The notes beneath the pieces were generated by a model that worked only from the letters and a program-made list of their open reading frames with translations, searched no databases and was not told the DNA's origin. A program made the translations under genes and the position numbers. From assembly GCA_022661535.1 (NCBI GenBank), contig JAKULF010000006.1, positions 1-64,000 of the forward strand: DNA of 64,000 nucleotides. The letters run 5' to 3'. Position 1 is the stretch's first letter; each line of letters starts with the position of its first letter. Shown one piece after another: positions 35,324-46,876 of this stretch. Origin of the DNA: Eutypa lata. Its lineage: Eukaryota; Ascomycota; Sordariomycetes; Xylariales; Diatrypaceae.

Positions 35324-35920
35324 ATGTCTATCTCAAACGAAGCACTGCAGAAGGTAGGAACACGTGGATTGAATGCCCATCTTTTCATTCTACTTTACAG
35401 CAAGCAAGCATAGGTTGACTAGAAAATTGCAGTTACTACGCGAGGTCGAGACGCAGGCTATCGCAGCACAGCAGCAAATCTCGCTTGTGAGAACGCAGCA
35501 GGCTTCCAAGCAGCGCGAGATGCGGATGGCGCAGTTGACTCGCACCGAGTTGTCCACCCTGCCCACCGACACAAACGTGTTTGAAGGCGTTGGTAAAATG
35601 TTCGGATCCCCTCCCCTTTCCTCTATCAGCCCCTCCGCTCAACTGATGATAACCCCTATCAAACATCTGGGAACCACCAAGCGGGGCTGATCAAGAATGA
35701 CGAACTGTATGATTGACCGACTCACTAACTGGTGAGTGATTACGGCAGGTTCGTGTCACTTCCATTGTCCGACATGAGGGGCAAACTAGACACGCAGATC
35801 AAGGAGATGGATGGCGAGGTCGAGGGATTAAGCAAGAGGTTGCATTACCTAGAGGTCTCGCAGAAGAATAGCAAGGATCAGATTAACCGCATGCTGGGAG
35901 GGGGAGCCAGCGCTTCTTGA
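35324..35920 (+). CDS. PFD1: Prefoldin subunit 1 (beta-type)
   Basis: Beta-type subunit of the cytosolic prefoldin hexamer. Exons 35324-35353, 35433-35599 and 35749-35920 sum to 369 nt, 122 aa, the usual length. It begins MSISNEALQKLLREVETQAI. The N-terminal helix ends near RMAQLTRTELSTLP, the hairpin carries NVFEGVGKMFVSLPLSDMR, and the C-terminal coiled coil reads KRLHYLEVSQKNSKDQ. The second intron must start GTTCGG to rebuild KMFVSLP; the more usual-looking GTAAAA five bases earlier breaks the frame. Together with the subunit at 18470 this places two of six prefoldin genes within 17 kb. Confidence 0.93.
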
Positions 35921-38121
35921 AATGCAACCAGGGATATTCACTTCAACATGTTAAAACAGAACACCCTATCCCTTTCTGACTACTTAGACCTGTCGTGTCA
36001 AGTGCCTACTGTTAGGGAACGAGAAGGAAGAAGGAAGAAGGAAGATCACTATACGGATAACCGGCAAGTGCCAAGATCCATCCTCGGCCCGGAGATGGGA
36101 GCTCGAGCATCTACAGGCCTAGCTGGTGAATACAAGTAATGCGAAATGGAAGCATTCACAGTTGGCACAGTTGGCGATGGTGATGGCTGTTAATTGATAC
36201 TTCAGCTTCTCGGCATATAGTCCGAACCCCTATTTACTCGGAAGTGAAAAGGCAAACCGATTAACCAGTCTTCTTAGTGTCTCGATGACACAATGTCTAT
36301 CGGATAGCCCAGCCTGCTGGAATGAGTTTGATGTAACCTCCAGGGGCAGAGGGGTTACTATTCATATGCTAGACAGTAAAGTACTGTGCTGATTGTCCAT
36401 ATGATGCCGGCCAAGTAATGCCTCTCCTATCTGATCTTGATAAACATATTTACTACGTTCTCGCAACCACCATCAGTATGAGTTATTATTAAGCATTTTG
36501 TGCTTATCCCCACATTCAATTGGTTGGCGAATAACTGAGGCCCAACTTCAAGAGAATATTCATTGCAGAAGGGTTGGACGGGATCCCTCGTGTGTCATCC
36601 AATGGAAAAAGAGAGGAGGACGCAAGGAAATAAGTCCAAAGTTCCTAACACCCCCATATCCCTGTCCTACCACCGCCCTCATGCAGACTTATTGCTTATC
36701 ATACGTATGTACATTCATCGTGGTTGGTGTCTATAGTGACATTTTCACCCCGCTCTGACCCATCCATAGATGTGTGTGTGTGCCTCTCGTTCCGATCGGT
36801 TGATTCAGAGGTGACATACCGAACCCAACTAAGTATTGCCTAACTGTAACCCCCAGAATCTTGGATTTCCGGTTTTTCTTCCCTTTTCTATCTTTTCGCA
36901 TTGCCGAAGTGGGAGAGTGTTCTATAATCACATATATATACGTATATAATATAAACTACCTGCTGAATTTTAATATCCTATTCATAGAAAGACTCATAAA
37001 CCCTGCCAGCTGATGCTGATACACTGCCAAATGTTTTAGTTCAGCCCTTCAGCCCCTCCAAACCCCTCCCGACTAAGTCTTCTTGGTTCTTAGTAACCAC
37101 AAGCGCGCAAGGATGGGTATATAATAAGAAACATTGGCCACCCCACCTTATGCCTCCCCCTCTTCCGTCCCAAGTGACTAAGAGAATCTTCCCAGCTCAT
37201 ACGCTAATGGCCATACATGGTGGTGCTTTCATTCGTTTTTGGCCCCCAAAGTGACATACGCAGATTCATGCTTGTCTAAGTGCCAAAGTGTCTACTTGGG
37301 AATGTAGGGAAGAGCGGTCTGGCTCATGGAGGGTAAGTAGACAGGTAATCATGGACGTACATGTACAGAGTCATACCTCTTGATGATGGCCTATTCGGGT
37401 ACAATACCCAGGTAATGACGAATCTTCCAGTGGCATTTGGAAGCAAATATTTATTTCACCGTCTTGTCCAAACCAAGGCAGATAGAGACATGTGAAACTG
37501 ACATACCTACATCGAAACTATGTACTTATGTAAGTAGTCATACAAGTAGGACAGATATGTCTATTATGTACCCTCTCATCCTATGAGGGACTACTATAGA
37601 ATGCCGAGAGGTCTCTATCTAGTGCATATCTACCTAAACTAATCAGCTAATGCAAGCGCGCTGTGTTTCCCACCAACATACCTCCCAACCATGTAGTTTC
37701 ATGTAGCTGGCAAATAACTACCTGTACCTGGTAGTATATCTACTTAATAATACTTCATTGTGTGTATGGGTAGCTTAGACTGATGGTATAGGTATAAGTA
37801 GGATTGGGATTGGGATTGTGTGCCTCCCGTCTACTTCAAAAATGATAAATGTCCGGCCACACCCCCCTCCCTCTCCCCACCTGGGCTGATCTGATGCTGA
37901 CGACCTTCCCCTCTATCCATTTTTCTAACCAACCTCCCACACACTTTCGCAATCCTTAGCATAAATCTTGTCTCAGTCACGCTCTTGTCCTCTTACCGTC
38001 CTCATTGACCATATAGATAGTTACTATACTCATATGCGACCTTAGAGACTTGAAGTGAAAGAAGAAACCCAAAAACCAAGAGAAGTGCCTGGTTCTAGAA
38101 GCTGGATTTTGCTTCACTACC
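35921..38121. other. Long intergenic region, no gene seen
   Basis: Within these 2.2 kb, only short unsupported open frames occur (for example 35948-36139 and 36498-36758), with no recognisable motifs. There is a short GT repeat near 36769-36781, a TATATATACGTATATA stretch near 36933-36948, repeats of GGGATT near 37800-37816, and a pyrimidine-rich stretch at about 37860-37975 that probably belongs to the leader of the gene at 38122. It could hold distal regulation or non-coding transcripts; nothing proves either. Confidence 0.5.
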
Positions 38122-39807
38122 ATGGGCAGTAGAGTCAGAGGGGGATACCCCTCCTCGTCGGAGGAATATTCCGATACAGAGATCCGGCACACCCACCGCC
38201 GTGCGCCCTCACCGCGCATGCCGAACGTGAGCTACGTCAGCGCTCCTCCTCCTCGGGCTTCGCCTCGGCCTCGCTTCTTCCACGACGATGACCGCTTCCT
38301 TAACCCCGATACCGAGCGCATCGTCGTCAGAACGCGGTCGCGCTCTCGAACGGGAGACAGCCGTCGCTCAAGCTCACCAAGCATCGTGTCGCAACCACGG
38401 CCGCAGCCGCCGCCGCAGCAGCCGCAGCAACAGCAACCTCCCGTCATCATTACGAACAGCATATACAACCACTCGGATGCCGAGTCGTCCGACTCGGAAC
38501 CCGAATACCACTCGCACTCCAGGATGGTCTCCCGATCGCGCTCGCACCGCAGCAGCCGCCACCACACGCGCTCGGTGGCATCCCATCACCGGCACCGCTC
38601 CAGCTCTTCATCGTCTTCGGGCGGCCGGTCCTCCGACTCGCGGATCCGCGACCGCTTCGCACTAGAACAGGTGCGCATCGACAAGGAACGCCAGCAATAC
38701 GAGCGGGAGGTAGAGGCCCAGCGGCGCGACTACGAGCTTGAGCGGGCCCAGAAGGAGCTGCAAGAATTCAAGCTCGCCGCCCAGATCAACAAGGAGGAGC
38801 AGCGCCGGGACCGCACCGTGCGGGAGGAGTACGAGTTGCGCGAGGCCAAGCGCGAGCTCGATGAGATCCAGCATAAGAGACAACGCGAGGAGGAGGAACG
38901 GCGCATCAAACAGAAACGTAGGTACTGTCCTGTCTTTAGTTCTCACACCGTAGATATCTATATTCCCCCCTTTTCATATTATACTCCACTTTATCCCATG
39001 GGATGAGAGGCTTCTGAGATGGGACTCCGGTCTCTAATGTGGGATGGACGCTAACTGTTGATAGTTGAGCTCGAGAGACTCCAACACGAAGAGGAAGAGC
39101 TCCAAGAGAGGAAGCGCCGAGAAAAGGAGGCCAAAGATGCTGTCGAGAAGTACAAGAAGGAGGAAGCGGAGCGTAAGCTGAAGGAGAAGCGAGAAGCCGA
39201 GGAACGCGAGCGAGAGTACCAGAGTAAGCTACGTGATCATCTGCTCCAATCCGGGCTCGATGAAAAGGAGATCAACGCTATCATCGCTGGGAAGAAAATC
39301 GACAGGGAGAAGGAGGAGAAAGAGAAGCAGAAGCAGAAACAAAAGGAAAAGGAAACCTACATCCACACTTCCGTGACGACGACGGAAACTGCACGGCCTA
39401 CCTATACGCGAATGGCTAGGAAACATCTCTCAATTGAGACCTTGCGAGCTTACCATATCGACTACCAGCTTGATACTGTAAGTCACTAAGCATACCCTTG
39501 TACTGCATCATCGTTTTCCTGCCCTTGTTGGTTAATGTGGCTAACCTCGAATACTTCCTAGGATCCCGAGTATATACTGGTCAAGAGATGGGTGCCGGAG
39601 CCAGAGCAGGACATGCTCTGGCAACATACCAAGATCCTCCGGGAACAGCGATCTGGCAAACTCGTCATGACCATCGAGGATGGCAAGAGACACCACCACC
39701 ATCATCATCTCGAGCCCGAGTTCGAATGGGTTCGCAAGAAGAAGGAGCGCAGACGAAGCCGGTCTCCTAGTTTACTTATGTACCTCGCCGGGGTGAAGCC
39801 AGCTTGA
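38122..39807 (+). CDS. Arg/Ser-rich, charged-helix protein with natural His6
   Basis: Exons 38122-38917, 39065-39477 and 39562-39807 give 484 aa with phase-consistent GT-AG introns. Residues 1-185 are disordered and rich in Arg, Ser, His and Pro, with RSRSRTGD, RSRSHRSSRHH and a Gln/Pro run, resembling SR-type low-complexity tails. Residues about 188-375 form a highly charged single alpha-helix or coiled coil (Glu, Arg, Lys, Gln). A folded C-terminal part follows: SIETLRAYHIDYQLDTDPEY, then ILVKRWVPEPEQDMLWQHTK. It ends with six histidines at 39691-39708, LEPEFEWV and a basic RRRSRSPS. I do not recognise a named family; a nuclear or RNA-related role is a guess from the RS-like composition. 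Confidence 0.88.
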
Positions 39808-40269
39808 AGGGAACGTTAGGTGGATGGCTTGCACATTATCAGATTGAGTTAGTATGTTAGGTGAATATTTACGTTTTCTCCGCTTAGTACGCGGGCATTC
39901 GACGATGGGCGGGGGCGTATAGCGCAGCCAGCCAAAAATATACAATATTTAGCTAGGTAACCTTTGGAAGATTATGGTGCGCATATGTACTGGATCTCGA
40001 CGGTTAGACAGATGCAAGAAATCGACACAAGCCATTACGCGTGCATATTACAGACTAATTCCTTCCATGTTGTAAATCATGATCCAGTTGCGCGATACTA
40101 ACCTGGAATATAATTTGGTGAACTGTGTTCATGACCAATATACGTCTAGGTAAGTTCGCATGTGAGGCTTATGTATATATACGAGATAGATTTTGAGCTG
40201 CGGCTAGCTGCGTGAGTTGGGAATTTTTGGTTTCGATTGGAGCTGTGATCAGCTGGTATTTTGTTATTG
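39808..40269. other. Spacer between convergent genes
   Basis: About 460 bp between two convergent stop codons. It is moderately AT-rich with no gene or clear repeat; it presumably holds both 3' UTRs and polyadenylation signals. Confidence 0.5.
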
Positions 40270-41304
40270 TTATACATGGTCATCGGCAGCACGACGAAAA
40301 GTCGTCTCCGCTCTCCGTATGAGTTCCTCATACAGCATCCATGCCAGTGCCGAGCTCATCGCCTTGCGTGTCATGCGTAGGACTAGGCCGTCGTAAAGAG
40401 ACCGCACGCCTTCTTCTGCGATCATCTTTCGGGCCGCCTGTACCATGTTGCGGTAGCTTTGCGGCTGTAGCTGGATCCTTGTCTTTACGGCGTCGAAGGG
40501 ATTGGATATAAAGGAGCAAGTAGCGCCGGCCAGCGCCCCGGAGCCGAAGTTGATAGTAGCAGCAAGCGAGCTTTTCATGTTCCCTTGACTACCTGGGCTG
40601 GATAAGGCCAAGGTATGGTTTCCTAGGGAGCTGAGCCGCTTCTTGAACTGCTCGTACGTAAGAACGTAGAGCCCCGCGTAGGGTGCATCCCGGGCAGCTG
40701 TGGCGCCAAAGCCCGCGAAGAAACCCGCGAGGCGTTCTGTTCTGTATATATCTTTGGCTGCCCCGGCTATGGACCGGTAGGAATATAGACTGGACTCGTA
40801 GCGTACCTTGATGACAGTCAAGGGCATTAGGATAAAACCGGCGAAAGCTCGAGCCGTAGCGCCGGCAACGACGTTAGCTGTGTTCGACAGCTTCGGCAAG
40901 GACGAAGAGTGACGAACACTGTCACGCGTGGGCGCAGTTAATGAAAGGGTAGCGACACGTTGACGAATAGTGTTGAGTGAGGTAAAGTATATAGCGGAAC
41001 CGAAGCCGGTCCGCAAGGCGGAGGGAACGGTGCCCCTCCAAAAGGCTGCTACGACATTGGGCGACTTGGCAATTTCTCGGACGGCGGACGCGATGGAGTG
41101 CGAGCCAGACTGTTGGACACGAGTCTTGAGTAGGTCGATTGGCTGTAGGAGCACGGCTCCGAATACGCCAGCTCCTAAACCAGCCACGAAGTGGAAGGCT
41201 GACGCATATGTTAGCATTCAGACGTTCAAGTAGCTAAAGCAGGGTTGTGGCGTAGACAACTCACTGGACGAAGAGGAACTGGCGCGAGGGGCATTCTGTG
41301 ACAT
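40270..41304 (-). CDS. HEM25: Mitochondrial glycine carrier Hem25 (SLC25A38)
   Basis: Inner-membrane carrier that supplies glycine for 5-aminolevulinate synthesis, the first step of haem biosynthesis. Exons on the minus strand, 41304-41265 and 41198-40270, give 322 aa. It starts [20 protein letters not shown]. Three mitochondrial carrier repeats show the signature P-x-[DE/other]-x-x-[KR]: [22 protein letters not shown] (Thr in place of the acid, typical of this subfamily) and [11 protein letters not shown]. Other family-typical stretches are [40 protein letters not shown] and [20 protein letters not shown]. The short first exon, missed by a single-frame view, removes the need for the internal start at 41217. 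Confidence 0.93.
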
Positions 41305-41947
41305 GTCGACTCGGACCCAAGTTGTTCTATCCTATAATTTCTTATCTTGATCTCCGCCGAAGCAGAAATTATCCTATTGCCAATCCATTCGCCTTCGATT
41401 AGATCGAGAAACTGTCAAGCTAAGCACGTAGGAGGGAGCGACTGTTTATATATAGGTCACCATCCTGTATGATACCGTTCTGTCTCTAATCTTGTCGCGC
41501 GGAGCTAGCGGAACAGGATGACAAGCTGTCGTGGGTAAGATTTCAGAGCACGAGGCTTTGCAAACGACTAACGTTAATAATAAAAGAAGCTTGAGTTGTT
41601 GCTAGTGTCGGCTTTTCTTACCTAATGTTACCGCCCGCACTGATGTCATATTATAAAAACACAGCTAAGCTGCCTTATCGTTAGTTAAGTCAGTCTCCTT
41701 ATCACGGTGCTCCAATCCATGATCACCATGAGTATTGTATACTGCAGTTCCACATCCACTTGTACATATATGCCTAGGGTCTATTTATACCGTGGTGACT
41801 ATCTCCCTTATGTATAGCACGCATACACGTCACTCCAATATGTCGTCTCTAGTGACTATTTTCGTAGTATTCTAGGATACCCTGTATAATAAATCTAAGT
41901 GTATTATCGGTGTAAAGGAGTAGGTAGATGAACATAGCACGGGGTTC
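41305..41947. other. Spacer between two minus-strand genes
   Basis: About 640 bp holding the HEM25 promoter and the 3' end of COG8. No gene is visible. The sequence is ordinary in composition, with weak AT-rich parts near 41575-41660. Confidence 0.5.
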
Positions 41948-43321
41948 TCAAGCTCCCGTTGCGTGTTCTGGCGGCACGCCTTTGTCTTTTGCTCCCACAA
42001 TTGATTCTAGACGACCAGCCATATGCCGATGTCGTTTCACGACTTCAACCCATTCTGCTTCTGCTTCATGTCCGACGTCCATACTCGCCAACAAGATGCC
42101 AAAATCACCCCCGAGGCGGCCAAGACTACCGGCACAGTAGAGAACCTGAGTCAGGAGACTATCCCGCGTTGGCTGGTCTTTGACGTTTGGGAGGTAACGC
42201 CGTAAAGTTTTCATTAGCATGTCGGTAAGATGGAAGGGAAATGTTGATAACGCCGACGGTAGCGGCTGTAGGGGATCCCCTTCCCCAGTACCCTGGGAGT
42301 CACTGTGAAGGTCCCGCGTAGTCGGAGGTGGAAATATGCTTCTGAACATAGAGACTATAGCAAAACTCTGCTCCCTGAAGATCTCTATGTAACGCTTTAG
42401 ATAGCGCTCGGATTGCTGCCCCCCAGACCACGCATTGGCTACGGTCCCTTGCTGCTGTCGTAGCTTCTCCTGGTCTGCTAGCTCGCGAAGCGGCTCCAGT
42501 GCAGTAAGCATATTGACCAGTGTTGATAGTCGACAAACGAGGAAGAGTGCCCCTAACCCACCGCCGTTGCCAGCAGATCCCGCCGGGTCTAGGTCCGGCA
42601 TGACTCTTCTCAGCCAGCTGATAGTTCTCAAGGCGGAAGCTAATTTCAAGCCGGGCGAACGTAAGCTAGAAATCAGATTACTGGCTAGAATTTGCATAGC
42701 CTCATCTGCTTGCGTAGACACCGACGTAACTAAGGACGAGTCTACATATAATGAGTGAAGCCGTCTGATATGGGCATTCAGATCGAGAGCAGACGAATAG
42801 TTACTTGCCGAAGCGGAAGCACCGGTCGTGACGGCACTCGAAAGTAGAGTTGGTAACTCAAGGACGTCGACTAGGCGCTCAATATTCCTGGATAAAAGCA
42901 AAGCCTTCTTTCGAGAGTTGAGAAGATCATTCTCCCCGGACTTATGATAAGTACTTGAGAAGCGTACTGCCTCATTATCAAGTTTGGGTATGGCGCTGGT
43001 CAAGTCGCTGGTAGAGGTTGCGAGCAGGGGGAGGGCGGTGCGTAGATTGGAATGATGGTCGGCTGAGCTGATGATGGATTTATGAGATCGTTTGGAAAGA
43101 GCTTGTAGAGAGAGTAAGAGAGAATGTGAGGATTGGGCTAGGGATGCTTGTTCATTTGCTTCGAGTTGAGAAAGGGGCATAGAAGCGAGTTTAGAGAGGT
43201 ACTCGAGAGCGACGGGGTCAGGGTGAGATGTCACCCCCTGCGAATTGTTGTACTCATGGCTATCACTATCACGACCTAAGCCGGTTGGCTGGACCAACAA
43301 GTCATGAAGTAAATCAGCCAT
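41948..43321 (-). CDS. COG8: Conserved oligomeric Golgi complex subunit 8
   Basis: Subunit of lobe B of the COG tethering complex, acting in retrograde intra-Golgi vesicle traffic. One intronless frame of 457 aa from MADLLHDLLVQP; an upstream in-frame Met at 43363 would add 14 residues and is less likely because the MADLL start resembles relatives. The Dor1-family body is largely helical. Recognisable stretches are LEYLSKLASMPLSQLEANEQ near the N-terminus, LSRNIERLVDVLELPTLL, and SERYLKRYIEIFREQSFAIV followed by SMFRSIFPPP. Next comes LRRYLPNVKDQPTRDSLLTQ and then VLYCAGSLGRLGGDFG. The C-terminus is short compared with human COG8, as in other fungi. Confidence 0.92.
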   Translation of the reverse strand: MADLLHDLLVQPTGLGRDSDSHEYNNSQGVTSHPDPVALEYLSKLASMPLSQLEANEQASLAQSSHSLLLSLQALSKRSHKSIISSADHHSNLRTALPLLATSTSDLTSAIPKLDNEAVRFSSTYHKSGENDLLNSRKKALLLSRNIERLVDVLELPTLLSSAVTTGASASASNYSSALDLNAHIRRLHSLYVDSSLVTSVSTQADEAMQILASNLISSLRSPGLKLASALRTISWLRRVMPDLDPAGSAGNGGGLGALFLVCRLSTLVNMLTALEPLRELADQEKLRQQQGTVANAWSGGQQSERYLKRYIEIFREQSFAIVSMFRSIFPPPTTRDLHSDSQGTGEGDPLQPLPSALSTFPFHLTDMLMKTLRRYLPNVKDQPTRDSLLTQVLYCAGSLGRLGGDFGILLASMDVGHEAEAEWVEVVKRHRHMAGRLESIVGAKDKGVPPEHATGA

Positions 43322-44395
43322 TGCAGGACTTCTATTTGCTCTTAATGGCGAACTGAAACCCACAACATCTCATTCAAGCTTGTGTTCTTTTGCCTTGCCT
43401 ACGAGGTTGATGTTTTATTATAAGACATGTGTACGCAAGCACGCACGCGCTTCGCTGTCAGCAGAGGTTACTCAAAGTTGGAATATCAAACTTTGAGAGC
43501 AGCTGACAACTCTGCCTTGTGTTGGCCCGGAGCTCCTTATTTTCAGATGGCCTGGTTCGAACAAATAGGGAATGGACGCTTGATATTAATGAATGAGTGA
43601 AGCAAAGCCAGCTCTGTGGACTTAACGAGTTTCGCTTAATGCATATCCGGGTAGGTATATAAACATTGAAGTAAGACAGAGCACTTCTACTTCGTACTAC
43701 CTTACGTATACAATCCTAGTGGAAAGTCAGATGTCATAACTTCCACGGACGGGCACCACTTGTTTGATCTTCAATGGTTAATGGTTAGTGATACATGATA
43801 AGAAAGCTTATCTATAATAGGTGTATGTATGTATGTATGTATGTATGTATGTATGTATGTATGTATGTACATAACTACCTACCTACATTCCCTTTAGGTC
43901 TAAGGGTCTTGCGTCACAAGCCTAACAGCACCACTGCATCTCCCCCAACTATTTCATCTTGAAGCTCCCCAACCAAAAGTGCCTTGCCTGCTGACCAAAT
44001 CACACAAAACATCCCTTTTAATCCAGCTGACACCTCTTCTAATAAGATTTGAGTATTGAACTCTTCAGTTGCCTGTTTACGTAAATATATAAATAATAAT
44101 AATTAATCCCGTGGTTCCCTTAACCGGGTATCCCTCTTTCTACCCTAGGTACCTACTTATGCTTCGTAGCGCTGCCGATTACCCAACATTTCAGCTTAAT
44201 AGCTGTCCTTCCCTCCACCTCCCTCTCTTCCTCCTTATATCACTACTACCTACTACCTACGTACCTCTTGTGTAGGTAGTTGCTAATACAAAAATTCAGA
44301 CCTCGTCCATCGTTTGTCGATACGCCTACTTAATCCAGCAGTTTATGCATAGATAGCTATACCTAACTTACAATAACACACCATACGCACACGCC
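43322..44395. promoter_or_regulatory. Divergent intergenic region, COG8 and TLC gene
   Basis: About 1.07 kb between divergent starts. It holds a (GTAT)n microsatellite at about 43823-43870, TACCT/AGGTA words near 43876-43890, 44148-44160 and 44246-44280, and a CT-rich stretch near 44205-44240. No gene is supported. Confidence 0.5.
43823..43870. repeat. (GTAT)n microsatellite
   Basis: About twelve perfect GTAT copies, followed closely by CTACCTACCT. It lies in the promoter region between divergent genes and is likely length-variable. Confidence 0.92.
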
Positions 44396-45556
44396 ATGAA
44401 GGATCCCTTTCCTATTCCGCCAATACCGGCCCTTAGCAAGACCGTCGAGCCATGGGCTGACTACCTTGCCCTACCGACGCTTCCTCTTCATATCCACGAG
44501 ATAGTCATAATAGCTGCCTTCTACTCACTCGTTGGCGGCGTCATCTCGCCCGCTCTATCCAAATGGCTATTCCCTACCCAATACTCGAGCCTATCCAAGA
44601 CGAAGAGGTTAAGTTGGGATGTCCATGTGGTCTCTCTCGTCCAGAGCGTCACTATCAATACTGTAGCTTTATGGGTCCTCTTTGTCGATGATGAGCTGAG
44701 GAATATGGACTGGCAGGAGCGCATTTGGGGATACGATGGTGCCTCGGGTATGGTTCAGGCTCTCGCTGCCGGCTACTTCCTCTGGGATCTGATAATGACT
44801 GCTTCCCACGTCAACATCTTCGGTCTGGGCATGCTTGCACATGCGATTAGTGCCCTGCTTGTGTACTCGTTTGGATTCGTGAGTCCCCCCTCCCCTCCCT
44901 TTCCTTCCTACTTGTTGATCCCCATGATTGACCGTTATCTTCTACTCCTCTAGCGTCCCTTCGTCAACTACTACAGCTGCAACTTCATCCTCTGGGAGCT
45001 TTCCTCGCCATTCCTTAACGTTCACTGGTTCTTCGACAAGCTTGGTATGACTGGATCGAAACCCCAGCTCTACAATGGTATCGCCCTCATCTTCACCTTC
45101 TTCTCGTGCCGTCTAGTCTGGGGTACCTACCAGTCCTTCCTTGTTGCTCAGGATGTATGGTCCGGATTACAAAACAAACCCACCGTTTGGCCCTTGGTAA
45201 CACCACAGGATGGGTACAACGTCACCCTGCCGGCTCAGTACGCTCAGACCATGCAATACGTCACCGACTCTACTCGTGTGCCCTGGTGGCTGGCCGCTAC
45301 TTACCTTGGAAGCAACCTGACGCTAAACTCTCTGAATTTCTACTGGTTTGTTAAGATGATCGATGCTGTACGCAAGCGTTTCGATCCCAAAGAGAAAGAG
45401 GTCCAGCCTAAGGAAGAGTCCACTGCTGTATTAGACACGGACGAGACCAAGGGCGTTACTACCGGCGTTGATGGGCTTGCTACTGAGTTCAAACTGCGGC
45501 CGCGCCGGGGCACTCTACTCGATGGTGAAGAAACTGAGACACCTCCCCCCATTTAA
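44396..45556 (+). CDS. TLC-domain (TRAM/LAG1/CLN8) membrane protein
   Basis: Polytopic membrane protein of the TLC family, closest in layout to TMEM56/TLCD4-like fungal proteins rather than ceramide synthase. Exons 44396-44878 and 44954-45556 give 361 aa. Hydrophobic helices start near residue 35 (HEIVIIAAFYSLVGGVISPA). The TLC core runs from about residue 66 (TKRLSWDVHVVSLVQSVTIN) through AAGYFLWDLIMTASHVNIFG and HAISALLVYSFGFRPFVNYY to NFILWELSSPFLNVHWFFDK. An acidic and basic cytosolic tail follows WFVKMIDAVRKRF. The Lag1 catalytic HH pair is absent, so ceramide synthesis is not predicted. The role is unknown; lipid handling in the ER is the family expectation. Confidence 0.9.
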
Positions 45557-46876
45557 TTCACCATATGACTATGGTAGTTGTGTTGTTAGCGTTCCTGTCC
45601 CTTCCTATGCCATCCATGGAAAGTCGTTTCAATACAATATTTACTGCGACATTCTGCCTATCCGGACCAAACAGAGCCGCTCATTTCGGTCTTCTGAGTG
45701 GATGTGCATATGTCCGGCCTCCTGTCGGCTTGAGTACTCCTCGTATGCCTACAACAAGTTCATCTCCGGAGAACCTAGTCGGAATATGACGGAGCCGCGG
45801 GTTCGTGAACCATTCAATCAGGAGATATGTGATTCGGGGGGGGAACTTGGGTCAACCCGGGTTCATCGCTGCATACAGGGGAGTAGATTGGGTGTCCACC
45901 AGAAGGTTAACGATGCTTGACATTTTCTGGTATATGTACAGGCGATTGGAGCGAAGCGCGGTGACTACCTTACCTTCCTAGGTTGCTGCCAAGGCGTAAT
46001 TTACAGTGTTTTTTAGGCGTCTAGACTCATAGATGAACATCTAGAGCCAGGCGCATCCATAACCTTATGTTTGATGAAGTTATCTGTTCTAATATGATTC
46101 AAGTAGCTTAGCTTCAGCATGATGCCGCATATATATGACTATATAGTAGTTACTTATATAATGCTTCGTATCTATCTTAAAAGGAGGCCGCAGCCTACAT
46201 CCAAGGAAAGTCTACATACGTAGGTAGCAACTCGATTTTAGATGAACAGTAACTACCGTATACAATAAAGGCCTTGGTTTTTATAGAACCGTTGTGTTCA
46301 GGTCTGAATGAGCCCATAACTATGCGAAATGATGATAATGTTGACTATTGACTAAATTAAGGTACTTTACTGTATGTTCCAAGAAATGCTATAGTAGTCT
46401 AAGTGGTAAGGTACAACGACGCAGCTTTTCTCCTTCGAGGATAAAGAGAACGGAAAACAAATGAGGTCCTCCGTCCGTTGACTGCACGTCTCGCCTCACA
46501 TTCTTCTAGTTGGTGTCCAATATCACAGCTACTCCCTTCTATCTACCAGCTCATTAAGCTGAGCCCACTTGTCGCCAACCGAGCCACGCTCACCAATACA
46601 ATTAACCTGCTCGCTATCATTGCCACTAGTTTTGTCGCTTCGTGCGGTAGTGAGGCCCCAGGTCCGGGTTTTGTTCGCTCACGACAATGCTGTCACATAC
46701 TACACCACCCAAGGGGCAAATGTAACGAGATGAACGGACTGATCTGGTCACAGGTGCGTAAGTGCTGAAACGCCTAGAGGCACTAAGTTAATCGACCCTC
46801 TACCATTACTCCTATAAGATTTAGATATGGTGCCCAACCAAGGACACACCCATACCAACTCGCGCTAGTTGGATGT
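45557..46876. other. Spacer between convergent genes
   Basis: About 1.3 kb. Short open frames (45565-45789, 46478-46768) carry no recognisable motif. The sequence contains no clear repeat. A small unrecognised gene near 46478-46770 cannot be excluded, but I see no evidence for one. Confidence 0.45.

Noticed and set aside
36498..36758. 86-aa open frame in the long spacer
   Set aside because: No motif, no splice partner and no coding-like composition.
39685..39712. His6 plus CTCGAG as vector contamination
   Set aside because: Flanking sequence continues the same open frame and genomic context on both sides, and the order (His6 then LE) is the reverse of the usual vector tail.
43823..43870. 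CRISPR-like or telomeric array
   Set aside because: It is a plain four-base microsatellite without spacers; CRISPR arrays are not expected in a fungal genome.
45468..45920. 150-aa frame after the TLC gene
   Set aside because: Begins inside the TLC gene in another frame and has no family features.
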